NCBI GenBank assembly: GCA_030432595.1 | Contig: JAUIGU010000027.1 | Span: 1 to 53,442, forward strand | Origin: Phycisphaerae bacterium | GTDB lineage: Bacteria > Planctomycetota > Phycisphaerae > Phycisphaerales > Phycisphaeraceae | Direction of reading: 5' to 3' | DNA length: 53,442 nt | Part shown: in pieces, positions 43,340 to 51,180 of the stretch | Layout: every line of letters begins with the position of its first letter | Position numbering within the stretch: the stretch's first letter is position 1 | Position numbers and translations under genes: made by a program | Notes under the pieces: model-generated | Database searches by the model: none | What the model was told of the DNA's origin: nothing | What the model saw: only the letters and a program-made list of their open reading frames with translations

Positions 43340-44080
43340 ATGGATTTGCCCCACCCGGGACCACCAATCATGGATCAGACGGAATTGCCGGTAATCACCG
43401 AACCCACCGACGCTGTCTCGACCGCGAAGCTGATCGGCGAACTGCTCTGGACTTTGACCGGCCGATCCATCGTCCGCCTGATCATCGTATTCCTGAGTGT
43501 CTTCGTCGCGTCGTCAGTGGTGACGTTTCTCCTCATTGGCTGGCTTTACGCCGAGAGCACCGGGTGGTCGCGGACCGGGGTGTCGGTGTTCGTGTTGTTG
43601 CTGCTGGTTCCGGCGAGCGCGTTGGCGTCGTTTAACTTCGCGACCTACAGCGTGCTCCGGGACATCGTGGAGAAGCTTGCCGTCGGCCAGAAGATTGGAG
43701 AAGCATTCGTGACAAAACTCTCGGCAAGCGGCGTCACCACGCTGCCGATCCCACAGTTCCGGGATGCGTTGGCCGCGTTCACCAAACAGACCCACGCGGA
43801 GGCATCGACCGAGTTGCGCGGCGTGCGCGGCTGGTTCGCTCGTCAGGCCGACCGCGTGCTGATGTTTGCCGTCCGGCTGGTGATCAACCGCCTTGCGGCC
43901 GGTTGCGTGACCGATGGCGGCGTCGACCTGGCGCAGCTGGGCCCGAAGGTCGGCGAGCGCGTCGACAGCATGGTGATCAACTACCTCCGCAAGGTGCTGT
44001 GGGACCTGACGCGGCTGGTCCTGTCCGTGGGCATGTTGGTTCTGTGGCTTCTGCTGTATGTGCTGAGCTTCGTACTCTGA
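43340..44080 (+). CDS. Membrane protein of unknown function
   Basis: 246-aa protein with three or four membrane helices: IVRLIIVFLSVFVASSVVTFLLIGWLYA, VSVFVLLLLVPASALASFNFA, and a C-terminal LVLSVGMLVLWLLLYVLSFVL. A cytoplasmic middle region of about 110 residues is helical and charged. I recognise no family. ATG 43340 has AAAGG close upstream (4-nt spacing); ATG 43370 is an alternative. It is isolated between the repeat region and a convergent DUF4349 gene, 7 bp away. Confidence 0.7.
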   Translation: MDLPHPGPPIMDQTELPVITEPTDAVSTAKLIGELLWTLTGRSIVRLIIVFLSVFVASSVVTFLLIGWLYAESTGWSRTGVSVFVLLLLVPASALASFNFATYSVLRDIVEKLAVGQKIGEAFVTKLSASGVTTLPIPQFRDALAAFTKQTHAEASTELRGVRGWFARQADRVLMFAVRLVINRLAAGCVTDGGVDLAQLGPKVGERVDSMVINYLRKVLWDLTRLVLSVGMLVLWLLLYVLSFVL

Positions 44081-44087
44081 GTGTTCT

Positions 44088-45104
44088 TTAAACGGAACCG
44101 CCGGGCGCGGTCGGGATGTCATCGGTGGCCGCGTGAGCTTGGCGCGTCTGCGGCCAACGCCGGCGTACCAGCCACGCGATGGCCGCAATGGGGACGGCGA
44201 AGAGCGCGACCACGGGCAGCAGCGCGACGCCGATGAAGATCGCGCCGTTGAGCAGTTGGCGCAGCGTGGACTGGAGGGTATCGACGGCGTAGTGCCAGGT
44301 CTGCGCGGGGCCCATCCCGGGCTCGGCGACCTTGGGCTGGGCGGCGTCGGGGCCGTGGACGCGGACGGCGACGGAGGCGTACTGCACGCGTTGCAGCGTG
44401 TTGCGGCGTTGGGCTTCGAGGCGTTCGATTTGTTCGCGCAGGTCGGTGAGTTCGCGGAAGATTTCGATGACCGCCGACGCCGCGCCTTCCTGCGCCTTGA
44501 TCTCGTTGAGGATCGCGCGCATGCGTTCTTCGGCGGTGCGGAGGTTGGTCAGGCGGGCTTCGAGGTCGAACACGGAGTCGGTGACGTCCTGGGCCTTGAT
44601 GGCGTCGGACTCGATCTCCGCGGCCATGCCGCGCAGCGCTTCGAGGGTTTCGGTGAGCGCGTCGGCGGGGACGGCGAGGCGGAGCGTGCCGGTGTCGCGT
44701 CGGCCGTCGCCGGGGGTGTGCGACGCCTCGGCGACGAAGCCACCGCGCTGCTCGACAAGCGCGGACGCGTCGGCGATGAAGGCGCCCACGTCGTCGACGC
44801 GCACGGTCAGGTCGGCGGAACGGGTGATCATGCGGGGCGGGGTGTCGGCGGCCTGGGCGACCGACGCGAACGTGAGCGGCGCGCCGGCGGACGGGCTGCT
44901 GAAGCGGGCGACCTGTCTTGAAGAATCCTGAAAAACTTGATCGGCCGGTGCCGACTCGTCGGCCATCCGAGAGTTCGGCACGGCCGTGGCGCGGCGATCG
45001 GTCCGCCGTGCCGAGCCGAGGTTGGGCAGCAGCAGGCCAACCAACAAACAAATCAGCGTCAGCACGATCGCGGCTTCGAGAAACCGTTGCTTGGTCAGCG
45101 GCAT
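44088..45104 (-). CDS. DUF4349 membrane protein
   Basis: 338-aa protein. An N-terminal helix (AAIVLTLICLLVGLLLPNLG) leads to an outer domain with ADLTVRVDDVGAFIADASALVEQRGGFVAEAS, the DUF4349 signature, then a coiled coil (VFDLEARLTNLRTAEERMRAILNEI ... LTDLREQIERLEAQRRNTL) and a C-terminal helix plus basic tail (LLPVVALFAVPIAAIAWLVRRRWP). Relatives are often putative lipoproteins or stress-related; the function is unknown. Start ATG 45104 has GGAG 7 nt upstream. Confidence 0.85.
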   Translation of the reverse strand: MPLTKQRFLEAAIVLTLICLLVGLLLPNLGSARRTDRRATAVPNSRMADESAPADQVFQDSSRQVARFSSPSAGAPLTFASVAQAADTPPRMITRSADLTVRVDDVGAFIADASALVEQRGGFVAEASHTPGDGRRDTGTLRLAVPADALTETLEALRGMAAEIESDAIKAQDVTDSVFDLEARLTNLRTAEERMRAILNEIKAQEGAASAVIEIFRELTDLREQIERLEAQRRNTLQRVQYASVAVRVHGPDAAQPKVAEPGMGPAQTWHYAVDTLQSTLRQLLNGAIFIGVALLPVVALFAVPIAAIAWLVRRRWPQTRQAHAATDDIPTAPGGSV

Positions 45105-45223
45105 GGCGATGCTCCGGAGCGGAAAGAAACCCACAAACGGCGACGTGAACCGTCTTCCTCCTAGGTAAGACGTTGCCCGCCGCTGTGGGTTCCCGGGAAA
45201 GCGCGTGGGCGGCGCGGCTCTGG

Positions 45224-45229
45224 TATTAC
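45224..45229 (+). promoter_or_regulatory. Possible -10 box, 6 nt before the UPF0316 gene
   Basis: TATTAC is positioned exactly 6 nt before ATG 45236, like the other leaderless candidates, but lacks the conserved final T, so it is the weakest of the set. No ribosome-binding site is seen. Confidence 0.3.
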
Positions 45230-45235
45230 ACGCGC

Positions 45236-45814
45236 ATGCTTGCCGACCTGCTGACGTGGCTGGACGCCCACCCGTACCTTTGGCCGTTGTTCATTGTGCC
45301 GGCGCGGGTGCTGGACGTGTCGATCGGGACGGTGCGGACGATCGCGGTGGTGCGCGGCCGGCGGGGGCTGGCGACGGTGCTGGGGTTTTTCGAGGTGCTG
45401 GTGTGGGTGAGCGTGGTGTCGGGGGTGCTGGTGGAGGTCACGGCGATCAAGCTGGTCAGCTACGCGGCGGGGTTTGCGCTGGGGAACCTGGTGGGGATCA
45501 AGATCGAGGAGCGGATCGCGCTGGGGCACCAGTTGGTGACGGTGATCTCGGATGCGCGGCAGCAGTCGGTGGCGTTCGCGCTGCGGCTGAGCAACCTGGT
45601 GGTGACCGAGGTGCCGGCCAAGGGGCGGGAGGGCGAGGTGGCGCTGTGCTTCACGGTGGTGCCGCGCCGGCGGACGGCGGAGGTGATCGCCAAGGCCAAG
45701 GCGGTGGACAACACGGCGCACGTGGTGGTGGAGGACTTGCGTTCGACCGACCTGGGGCAGACGCCGGCGCACGTAAACCCGTCGGGCTGGCGGGGCGTGT
45801 TCAAGCGGAAGTGA
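45236..45814 (+). CDS. UPF0316/DUF2179 membrane protein
   Basis: 192-aa protein with three N-terminal helices (LWPLFIVPARVLDVSIGTVRTI; GLATVLGFFEVLVWVSVVSGVL; AIKLVSYAAGFALGNLVGIKIEERIALG) and a C-terminal soluble DUF2179-type domain (QLVTVISDARQQSVAFALRL, EVALCFTVVPRRRTAEV). The ARVLDVSIGTVRTI and GFALGNLVGIKIEERI motifs are characteristic of UPF0316. Role unknown. It is followed closely by a membrane protein gene and lemA, perhaps in one transcript. Confidence 0.88.
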   Translation: MLADLLTWLDAHPYLWPLFIVPARVLDVSIGTVRTIAVVRGRRGLATVLGFFEVLVWVSVVSGVLVEVTAIKLVSYAAGFALGNLVGIKIEERIALGHQLVTVISDARQQSVAFALRLSNLVVTEVPAKGREGEVALCFTVVPRRRTAEVIAKAKAVDNTAHVVVEDLRSTDLGQTPAHVNPSGWRGVFKRK

Positions 45815-45829
45815 CGATCGGCGGGGTCG

Positions 45830-46615
45830 TTGTCCCGAGTCCGCGACGCGGCGGCGTTGTATCTTCCGGGGGTGCCGGCGTTCTTACCGCTGATCATCGT
45901 GGCCTTTGTCGTGTTCTTTATCGTCGGCGGCGTCCTGAGCCACCGACAACAGAAACAGCGGCGCGAGGCGCTCGGGCAGTGGGCGGCGTCGCTGGGGCTG
46001 GACTTCCATGAGAGCCAGGACCCGACGTACGACGGGCGGTTCACCTTCAAAGCGCTGCGGCAGGGAAGAAACCGGTACGCGTACAACCGGGCGGAGGGCG
46101 TGTTCGAGGGGCGACAGGTGTGGGCGTTCGATTACCACTACGAGACAACCTCGACACGGACGGTGACCGACAGCAAGGGGCGCACGAGCACGAAGACCGA
46201 GACGCACCACCACCACTTCTCGGCGGTGATCGTCGCGGCCAACGTACCGCTGCGGCAACTGCTGATCCGGCCCGAGGGGTGGGGCGACAAGCTGGCGGCG
46301 TTTTTCGGGAAGGACGACTTGGACTTCGAGTCGGCGGAGTTCAGCCGGCGGTACCACGTCAGCGCCGCGGACCGGAAGTGGGCGTACGACGTGCTGCACC
46401 CGCGGGCGATCGAGGCGCTGCTGGCGGCGCCGCGGTGCACGATCGAGCTCGACGACGACCGGCACGTCTTGATCCTGCGCGGGATCGGGAGGCTGCCGCC
46501 CGAGGGGTTCCATGAGTCGCTGCGGACGGTCGATACACTGCTGGACATGATGCCGGAATACCTGCGACAAGCGCAACGCGACACGGACGCGTTCGAAGAC
46601 GCGGAGGCGCGTTGA
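45830..46615 (+). CDS. Membrane-anchored protein of unknown function
   Basis: 261-aa protein with one N-terminal helix (FLPLIIVAFVVFFIVGGVL) and a soluble domain (LGLDFHESQDPTYDGRFTFKALRQGRNRYAYN; VWAFDYHYETTSTRTVTDSKGRTSTKTETHHHHFSAV; VLILRGIGRLPPEGFHESL). The layout resembles bacterial DUF3137-like proteins, but the match is uncertain. TTG 45830 is used; GTG 45872 would also retain the helix. Its stop overlaps the lemA start (TGATG), so the two are coupled. Confidence 0.65.
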   Translation: MSRVRDAAALYLPGVPAFLPLIIVAFVVFFIVGGVLSHRQQKQRREALGQWAASLGLDFHESQDPTYDGRFTFKALRQGRNRYAYNRAEGVFEGRQVWAFDYHYETTSTRTVTDSKGRTSTKTETHHHHFSAVIVAANVPLRQLLIRPEGWGDKLAAFFGKDDLDFESAEFSRRYHVSAADRKWAYDVLHPRAIEALLAAPRCTIELDDDRHVLILRGIGRLPPEGFHESLRTVDTLLDMMPEYLRQAQRDTDAFEDAEAR

Positions 46616-47193
46616 TGGAGCCCGCGTTGGTGGTCTTGATCCCGCTGGGCGTAGTGCTGCTGGTGGTGCTGGCGTGGCTGATCGGCACGTACAACGGGCT
46701 GGTGCGGTTGAAGCAGCACGTGACCGAGTCGTGGAGCAACGTGGACACGGAGCTGCAGCGGCGGTACGAGCTGGTGCCGAACCTGGTGGCGGTGTGCAAG
46801 GGGTACGCGAGCCACGAGCGCGAGACGTTCGAGGCGGTGACGCAGGCGCGGGCGGCGGCGATCGCCGAACAAGGCGGGGTGGCGTCGCAGGCGCAGCGCG
46901 AGAACGAGTTGACGGGCACGCTGCAACGGCTGCTGGCGGTGTCGGAGGCGTACCCGGAGCTGAAGGCGTCGGACCACTTCCTCGAGCTGCAGCGCGAGCT
47001 GGCCAACACCGAGGACCGCATCCAGGCGGCGCGGCGGTTCTTCAACGCGAACGTGCGCGACCTGAACACGCGGGTGCAGAGCTTCCCGAGCAACGTCGTC
47101 GCCAACACGTTTGGCTTTAAGAACGCGGACTATTTCGAGGTGACGACGGCGGCGGCGCGGTCGGCGGTGGACGTGTCGCTGGGTGAGCGTTGA
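46615..47193 (+). CDS. lemA: LemA family protein
   Basis: 192-aa protein with one N-terminal helix (LVVLIPLGVVLLVVLAWLIGTYN) and a long helical domain. The family motifs YNGLVRLKQHVTESWSNVDTELQRRYELVPNLV and QRELANTEDRIQAARRFFNANVRDLNTRVQSFPSNVVAN are clear. LemA proteins are widespread with no settled biochemical role. ATG 46615 has GGAGG 7 nt upstream and overlaps the stop of the preceding gene by 1 nt. Confidence 0.94.
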   Translation: MEPALVVLIPLGVVLLVVLAWLIGTYNGLVRLKQHVTESWSNVDTELQRRYELVPNLVAVCKGYASHERETFEAVTQARAAAIAEQGGVASQAQRENELTGTLQRLLAVSEAYPELKASDHFLELQRELANTEDRIQAARRFFNANVRDLNTRVQSFPSNVVANTFGFKNADYFEVTTAAARSAVDVSLGER

Positions 47194-47225
47194 GGCCGCG
47201 GCGGGCTTCGGGGTGGCCGGGGTTT

Positions 47226-49208
47226 TCAGGCGGCCTCTTCGGAGACCAGGTGGGGTTTGGCCCCGGTGGGCCGGCCGCGCGATCCGGGTTTGGGCGGGTT
47301 GCGGAGGTAGTTCCAGGCGTCGTCGGCGGGCGTGGGTTTGCCGAAGTAGTAGCCCTGACCGAAGTCGCAGCCCAGGCCCTGGAGCTGGGAGAGTTCGGCG
47401 GGGGTCTCGATGCATTCGGCGATGACGTCGATGCCGACGTCGTGGGCCAGCGAGATGAACGCCTGCAGGACGGCGACGGCGTGCTGGCCGCCGGCGACGC
47501 GGGCGATGATGCTGCCGTCGAGTTTGACGGTGTCGAGGGGGAGGGTGCTGAGGCAGTGGATGGCGGACAGCCCGGTGCCGAAGTCGTCGAGCGCCATGCG
47601 CAGGCCCGCGGCGCGGAGGTGGTTCATGTGCTTGGAGATGGCGGTGGTCTCGGTAGCAACGCTGCTGGCGGTTAGCTCGAGCTGGACCTTGCTGCGGTCC
47701 AGGCCGGTCTCGTCGACGATGGCCAGGACGCGTTGGGCGAAGTCGGGGTCGCGGAACTGGACCCGGCTGACGTTGACGCTGACGAACCCCGGGCTGTCGT
47801 GGCCCAGCGTCTCGACCCAGCGGTGCATCTGCGCGCACGCCTGCTTCAGGACCCAGTCGCCGAGCTGGCGGATCAGCCCGCAGTCCTCGGCGACGGGGAT
47901 GAACTCGACGGCGGAGACGTCGCCCAGCGACGCGTGCCGCCAGCGGAGCATGGCCTCCATGCCGACGAGCCCACCCGACTCGAGATCGACGATGGGCTGG
48001 TAGGCCAGCCAGAACTCGTTGCGTTCGACCGCGCCGATCAACGACTCGCGGATGACTGCGCGGTGCTCGGCGAGGTGGAGCATGGCGGGCTCGAACAGCC
48101 GGCAATGGTCGCGGCCGTTGGCCTTGGCGGTGTACATGGCCAGGTCGGCGTCGCGGAGCACCTCGCCGCCGTTGCCGCGGCTGAGACGGGACGTGGTGAT
48201 GCCCACGCTCGCGCTGATATGGATCGAGCGTTCCGAGACCACGAAGGGCTCGTGGAAGCGGCGCATGATGCGCTGGCCGATGCGCAGCGCTGTCGCCGGG
48301 TCGTCCACGCCGCCCAGGAGCAGCACGAACTCGTCGCCGCCCATGCGGGCGACCATCATCCCGCCGCGGTCGGACTTGGGGTCCAGCGGGTCGCCGTTGC
48401 GCAACCGCGAGCTGAGGCGGTCGGCGATCTGTTTGAGCAGGTCGTCGCCGGCGTCGTGCCCGAGCGTGTCGTTGACCTCCTTGAACCGGTCGAAATCTAG
48501 GTACATCACCGAGTATCCGTAGCCCGCGTGGCTTTGCGTGAGCTTGACGGCTTCGCTGATCGCCTCGGTCATCCGCGCCCGGTTGACCAGGCCGGTCAGC
48601 GAGTCCGTGTGCGCCAGCCGGCGGAAACGGTTCGCAGAGAAGCTGACCTTGAACGAGTCGAGGTTCAGCGCAAACCGCCAGGACCAGATGTTCAGCGCGA
48701 CCAGGCACAGGGCGACCAGCCGGTAGCCCGGCCAGACGAAGATCACCACAGTCGAAAGGTACCCGCACACCGCGCACCACAGGAAGATCTGCGAGAGGTC
48801 GAAGAGCTTGGCGTTGCGGTCGCGCGGCTCTTCACGGAAGTACGAGCCCCGCCAGAAGAAGTAGATCCGCGTGTACGCCGCGACCACGCCGACGTTGAGC
48901 AAGACCAGCGCGATGATCCACGGCCAGTCGGGGTTGCCCTCGGCAGTGACCACGCAGTGGGAGCGCGGCATGTACGCGCCGCCGTTGGTGAACAAGTCGG
49001 AGAACCACCCGCCGCTGGACGAGGCCAGCGTGGCCGCCTGCGCCGCGGGCACGGGCCCGTGGAGGCCGGGGTCCAGGCCGCACACCACCTCGGGGCCGTG
49101 GGCGTGGTGCGTCAGCGTCGGGACGGCCTGGCCGCGCGAAAGAAGCAACGGGAATACAACGCCCGCACACGCCAGCATCCCGATCACCCACACCCGCCAG
49201 TCGCCCAT
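47226..49208 (-). CDS. GGDEF-EAL cyclic di-GMP protein with membrane sensor
   Basis: 660-aa protein. The N-terminal 200 residues have about five helices around a periplasmic segment (HGPEVVCGLDPGLHGPVPAA...YMPRSHCVV). The GGDEF domain keeps YLDFDRFKEVNDTLGHDAGDDLL and MGGDEF, but the product-inhibition site RxxD reads RGGM, so it seems lost. The EAL domain keeps E of GMEAMLRWRH (ExLxR with M), NVS, DDFGTG, VKLDGS, AECIET and QGYYFGKP, so phosphodiesterase activity is plausible. The start at 49208 has AGGA 8 nt upstream; 49301 is an alternative. Isolated gene. Confidence 0.9.
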   Translation of the reverse strand: MGDWRVWVIGMLACAGVVFPLLLSRGQAVPTLTHHAHGPEVVCGLDPGLHGPVPAAQAATLASSSGGWFSDLFTNGGAYMPRSHCVVTAEGNPDWPWIIALVLLNVGVVAAYTRIYFFWRGSYFREEPRDRNAKLFDLSQIFLWCAVCGYLSTVVIFVWPGYRLVALCLVALNIWSWRFALNLDSFKVSFSANRFRRLAHTDSLTGLVNRARMTEAISEAVKLTQSHAGYGYSVMYLDFDRFKEVNDTLGHDAGDDLLKQIADRLSSRLRNGDPLDPKSDRGGMMVARMGGDEFVLLLGGVDDPATALRIGQRIMRRFHEPFVVSERSIHISASVGITTSRLSRGNGGEVLRDADLAMYTAKANGRDHCRLFEPAMLHLAEHRAVIRESLIGAVERNEFWLAYQPIVDLESGGLVGMEAMLRWRHASLGDVSAVEFIPVAEDCGLIRQLGDWVLKQACAQMHRWVETLGHDSPGFVSVNVSRVQFRDPDFAQRVLAIVDETGLDRSKVQLELTASSVATETTAISKHMNHLRAAGLRMALDDFGTGLSAIHCLSTLPLDTVKLDGSIIARVAGGQHAVAVLQAFISLAHDVGIDVIAECIETPAELSQLQGLGCDFGQGYYFGKPTPADDAWNYLRNPPKPGSRGRPTGAKPHLVSEEAA

Positions 49209-49570
49209 CCCTTGCGTCCTGGGGCGGCCACCTTTCCCGGGTCGATGTTGCGTCGAGCCGTCGGTCGGGAAATGCGGTGTCGGTCCTAGCCTTCGGTGCA
49301 TGACTGCGCTCTCTGGCGCCCCACCCGTAACCAAACCATCGGGTAATCCCCCCCGCCGCGTGAACCGGACAAGATAAAAACTGCCCTATCGGGTCGATTT
49401 CGCCGTCATCCGACTTCTACCTCGGATTAGACAGCTGGCGGCGTAAAACCAAGTCCATCAAGGCCTTACCCGAATGATCCAAAACGTCCTGCGAAAAAAA
49501 CGATGCGGGTAAGCCCTGTCTCAAAAATGCCGAGACGCAGCGATCTGTAACCCCTTTCAAACGGTCGGAA
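49209..49570. other. Intergenic region between the GGDEF/EAL gene and the aldo/keto reductase
   Basis: About 360 bases, lower in GC than the flanks, lying upstream of the GGDEF/EAL gene and downstream of the reductase (both minus). A GTCTC/GAGAC hairpin is near 49518-49536, and a TTTTTTT run on the minus strand (49494-49500) could aid reductase termination. No c-di-GMP riboswitch core motif was seen. A longer reading of the GGDEF/EAL gene would extend to 49301. Confidence 0.4.
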
Positions 49571-50620
49571 TCAGAATCGGTGCGCCGCCGCCTGCCACTG
49601 CGCGGTGTAGAACGGCACGACGAACTCGCCCGGCGGGACCAGCTCATCGATCTTCGCGCGGTCGTCGTCGGTCAGGGTCACCTCCATCGCCGCGAGGTTG
49701 TCCTCGAGCTGTTCCATGGTGCGTGGCCCGATGATCGGCGAGGTGACGCCGGGTTGATCGCGGCACCACGCCAGCGCGAACTGCGAAGTGGTGCAGCCCT
49801 TGCTCTGTGCGAGCTTCTCGACACCCTCGACGACGTCGTACGCGTGGTCGATCTTGAGCATGGTCGCGCGGGGGTGGTGTCCGCCGCCGAAGCGCGAGTC
49901 CTGCGGAGCATCGCCGCGCTTGTACTTGCCGGTGAGGAACCCCCCCGCCAGCGGCGACCACGGGATCACGCCCAGGCCGTACGTCTGGCACACCGGCAGC
50001 AGCTCGCGCTCGATCCGCCGGTCGAGGATGTGGTACGGCGGCTGCTCGGTAACGAAGCGGTTGAGGTGGTGCTTCTCCGCCGCCCACAGCGACTCGACCA
50101 CCTGGTACGCGGCGAAGGTCGAACACCCGATGTAGCGCACTTTGCCGCTGCGGATCAGGTCGTCAAAGGCGCGGAGCGTCTCGTCGATCGCGCATTCCGG
50201 GTGCGGGCGGTGGATCTGGTAGAGATCGATCCAGTCGGTCTGCAAACGCTCGAGCGAGGCCTCGCACTGCTCGACGATCTGCCGACGCGAGTTGCCCCAC
50301 TGGTTGGGGTTGAGTTTCGCGTGAAGCTCCGAGACCGCGTGTCCTTCCGGGGCGTCGGTGCGGTGCATGTTGCCGTGGCACTTGGTCGCGAGCACGACGT
50401 AGTCGCGGTGCCCGTTGCGCTTGAGGGCCTCGCCCGTCACCACTTCGCTGCGCCCGGTGGAATAGACGTTGGCGGTATCGAGCAGGTTGATGCCGGCGTC
50501 GATGGCCTTGTCGATGATGGCGTAGCTGTCGTCGGGCTCGGTGCGACCGCCGAACATCATGCAGCCGAGGGTGAGCGGAGAGACGCGGATGCCAGTACGG
50601 CCGAGGGGGCGGTAGTCCAT
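49571..50620 (-). CDS. Aldo/keto reductase
   Basis: NADPH-dependent TIM-barrel oxidoreductase (349 aa). The catalytic set is visible: D in NLLDTANVYSTGRSE with its Y, K in LATKCHG, and H in DLYQIHRPHPE. YHILDRRIERELLPVCQTYGLGVIPWSPLAGGFLTGKY and the C-terminal SPIIGPRTMEQLEDNL are typical of the YajO/Tas-like subgroup. Substrate unknown. The start is supported by TATGAT exactly 6 nt upstream. It is divergent from the zinc-ribbon gene, 54 bp away. Confidence 0.93.
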   Translation of the reverse strand: MDYRPLGRTGIRVSPLTLGCMMFGGRTEPDDSYAIIDKAIDAGINLLDTANVYSTGRSEVVTGEALKRNGHRDYVVLATKCHGNMHRTDAPEGHAVSELHAKLNPNQWGNSRRQIVEQCEASLERLQTDWIDLYQIHRPHPECAIDETLRAFDDLIRSGKVRYIGCSTFAAYQVVESLWAAEKHHLNRFVTEQPPYHILDRRIERELLPVCQTYGLGVIPWSPLAGGFLTGKYKRGDAPQDSRFGGGHHPRATMLKIDHAYDVVEGVEKLAQSKGCTTSQFALAWCRDQPGVTSPIIGPRTMEQLEDNLAAMEVTLTDDDRAKIDELVPPGEFVVPFYTAQWQAAAHRF

Positions 50621-50626
50621 GGGCGG

Positions 50627-50632
50627 ATCATA
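50627..50632 (-). promoter_or_regulatory. -10 box of a probable leaderless aldo/keto reductase promoter
   Basis: TATGAT on the minus strand is exactly 6 nt before the ATG at 50620. It is back-to-back with the TAGAAT box of the divergent gene, so both starts share a 54-bp intergenic region with no ribosome-binding site on either side. Confidence 0.55.
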
Positions 50633-50662
50633 GCCCGGAGCAATGGATGCTTAGGCTCAGCG

Positions 50663-50668
50663 TAGAAT
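50663..50668 (+). promoter_or_regulatory. -10 box of a probable leaderless zinc-ribbon gene promoter
   Basis: TAGAAT lies exactly 6 nt before ATG 50675, giving the same leaderless geometry as tatA and sco. No ribosome-binding site is present. Confidence 0.5.
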
Positions 50669-50674
50669 CTTGCA

Positions 50675-51136
50675 ATGAGCAACTCTGCCGGCTGGGATTG
50701 CCCGTCGTGCGGCGAATCCATCGAGCGGCACTTCACCTACTGTTGGAATTGCGGCAGCGATCGCGCGGGTCGACGTGACCCTGACTACGCTCCGGCCGTC
50801 ACACCGCTTGGCGAACGGCTCGCCTGCGATAACTGCGGCTACTTGCTGCAGGGACTGCGAGACCATGTTTGTCCCGAGTGTGGCGAAGAGTTTGATCCCG
50901 ACGTGCGTGACACCGCAATCGAGCCCGCCAACTTGGATGCGAATAAGCGTCTCTCGGCATTCCTCTTCAGGCTCGTCACGATCCTCGCGTTGCTCGCTTT
51001 TGGATTGTCGGCGTCGGTTTCGATGGAAGACGTGGTGCCATTTGTCCTGGCGGGAGTTTTTGCTCTGATTGTGCTGTGCGACGGGGTCACCCGATCGGTA
51101 CTGCGAAACAAAGCGGATAGCGAACGCGTAGATTGA
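50675..51136 (+). CDS. Double zinc-ribbon membrane protein
   Basis: 153-aa protein with two N-terminal zinc ribbons: CPSCGESIERHFTYCWNCG (about 9-27) and CDNCGYLLQGLRDHVCPECG (about 51-70), then two short helices (FRLVTILALLAFGLSASV; VVPFVLAGVFALIVLC). Small proteins of this layout are common in planctomycetes; function unknown, perhaps RNA or protein binding at the membrane. Codon use looks slightly lower in GC than neighbours. It ends just before a family B REP unit. Confidence 0.75.
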   Translation: MSNSAGWDCPSCGESIERHFTYCWNCGSDRAGRRDPDYAPAVTPLGERLACDNCGYLLQGLRDHVCPECGEEFDPDVRDTAIEPANLDANKRLSAFLFRLVTILALLAFGLSASVSMEDVVPFVLAGVFALIVLCDGVTRSVLRNKADSERVD

Positions 51137-51140
51137 AGTC

Positions 51141-51167
51141 GCACGGTCGCAAGCGACCGTGGCACCC
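51141..51167. repeat. REP-like unit, family B (inverted, single)
   Basis: cacggtcgcaagcgaccgtg plus gcacccc is the inverted form of the units at 17884 and 34764, here as a perfect 9-bp stem with 2-nt loop. It lies between the convergent stops of the zinc-ribbon and ABC transporter genes and could act as a bidirectional terminator. Confidence 0.8.
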
Positions 51168-51180
51168 CGGCTTCCGTCAT

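Noticed and set aside
46138-48780. 880-residue minus-strand ORF across lemA and the GGDEF/EAL gene
   Set aside because: Composition is a shadow of three real genes in other frames, with no domain.
49209-49570. A c-di-GMP riboswitch upstream of the GGDEF/EAL gene
   Set aside because: No recognisable core motif on the minus strand. The region is merely lower in GC.
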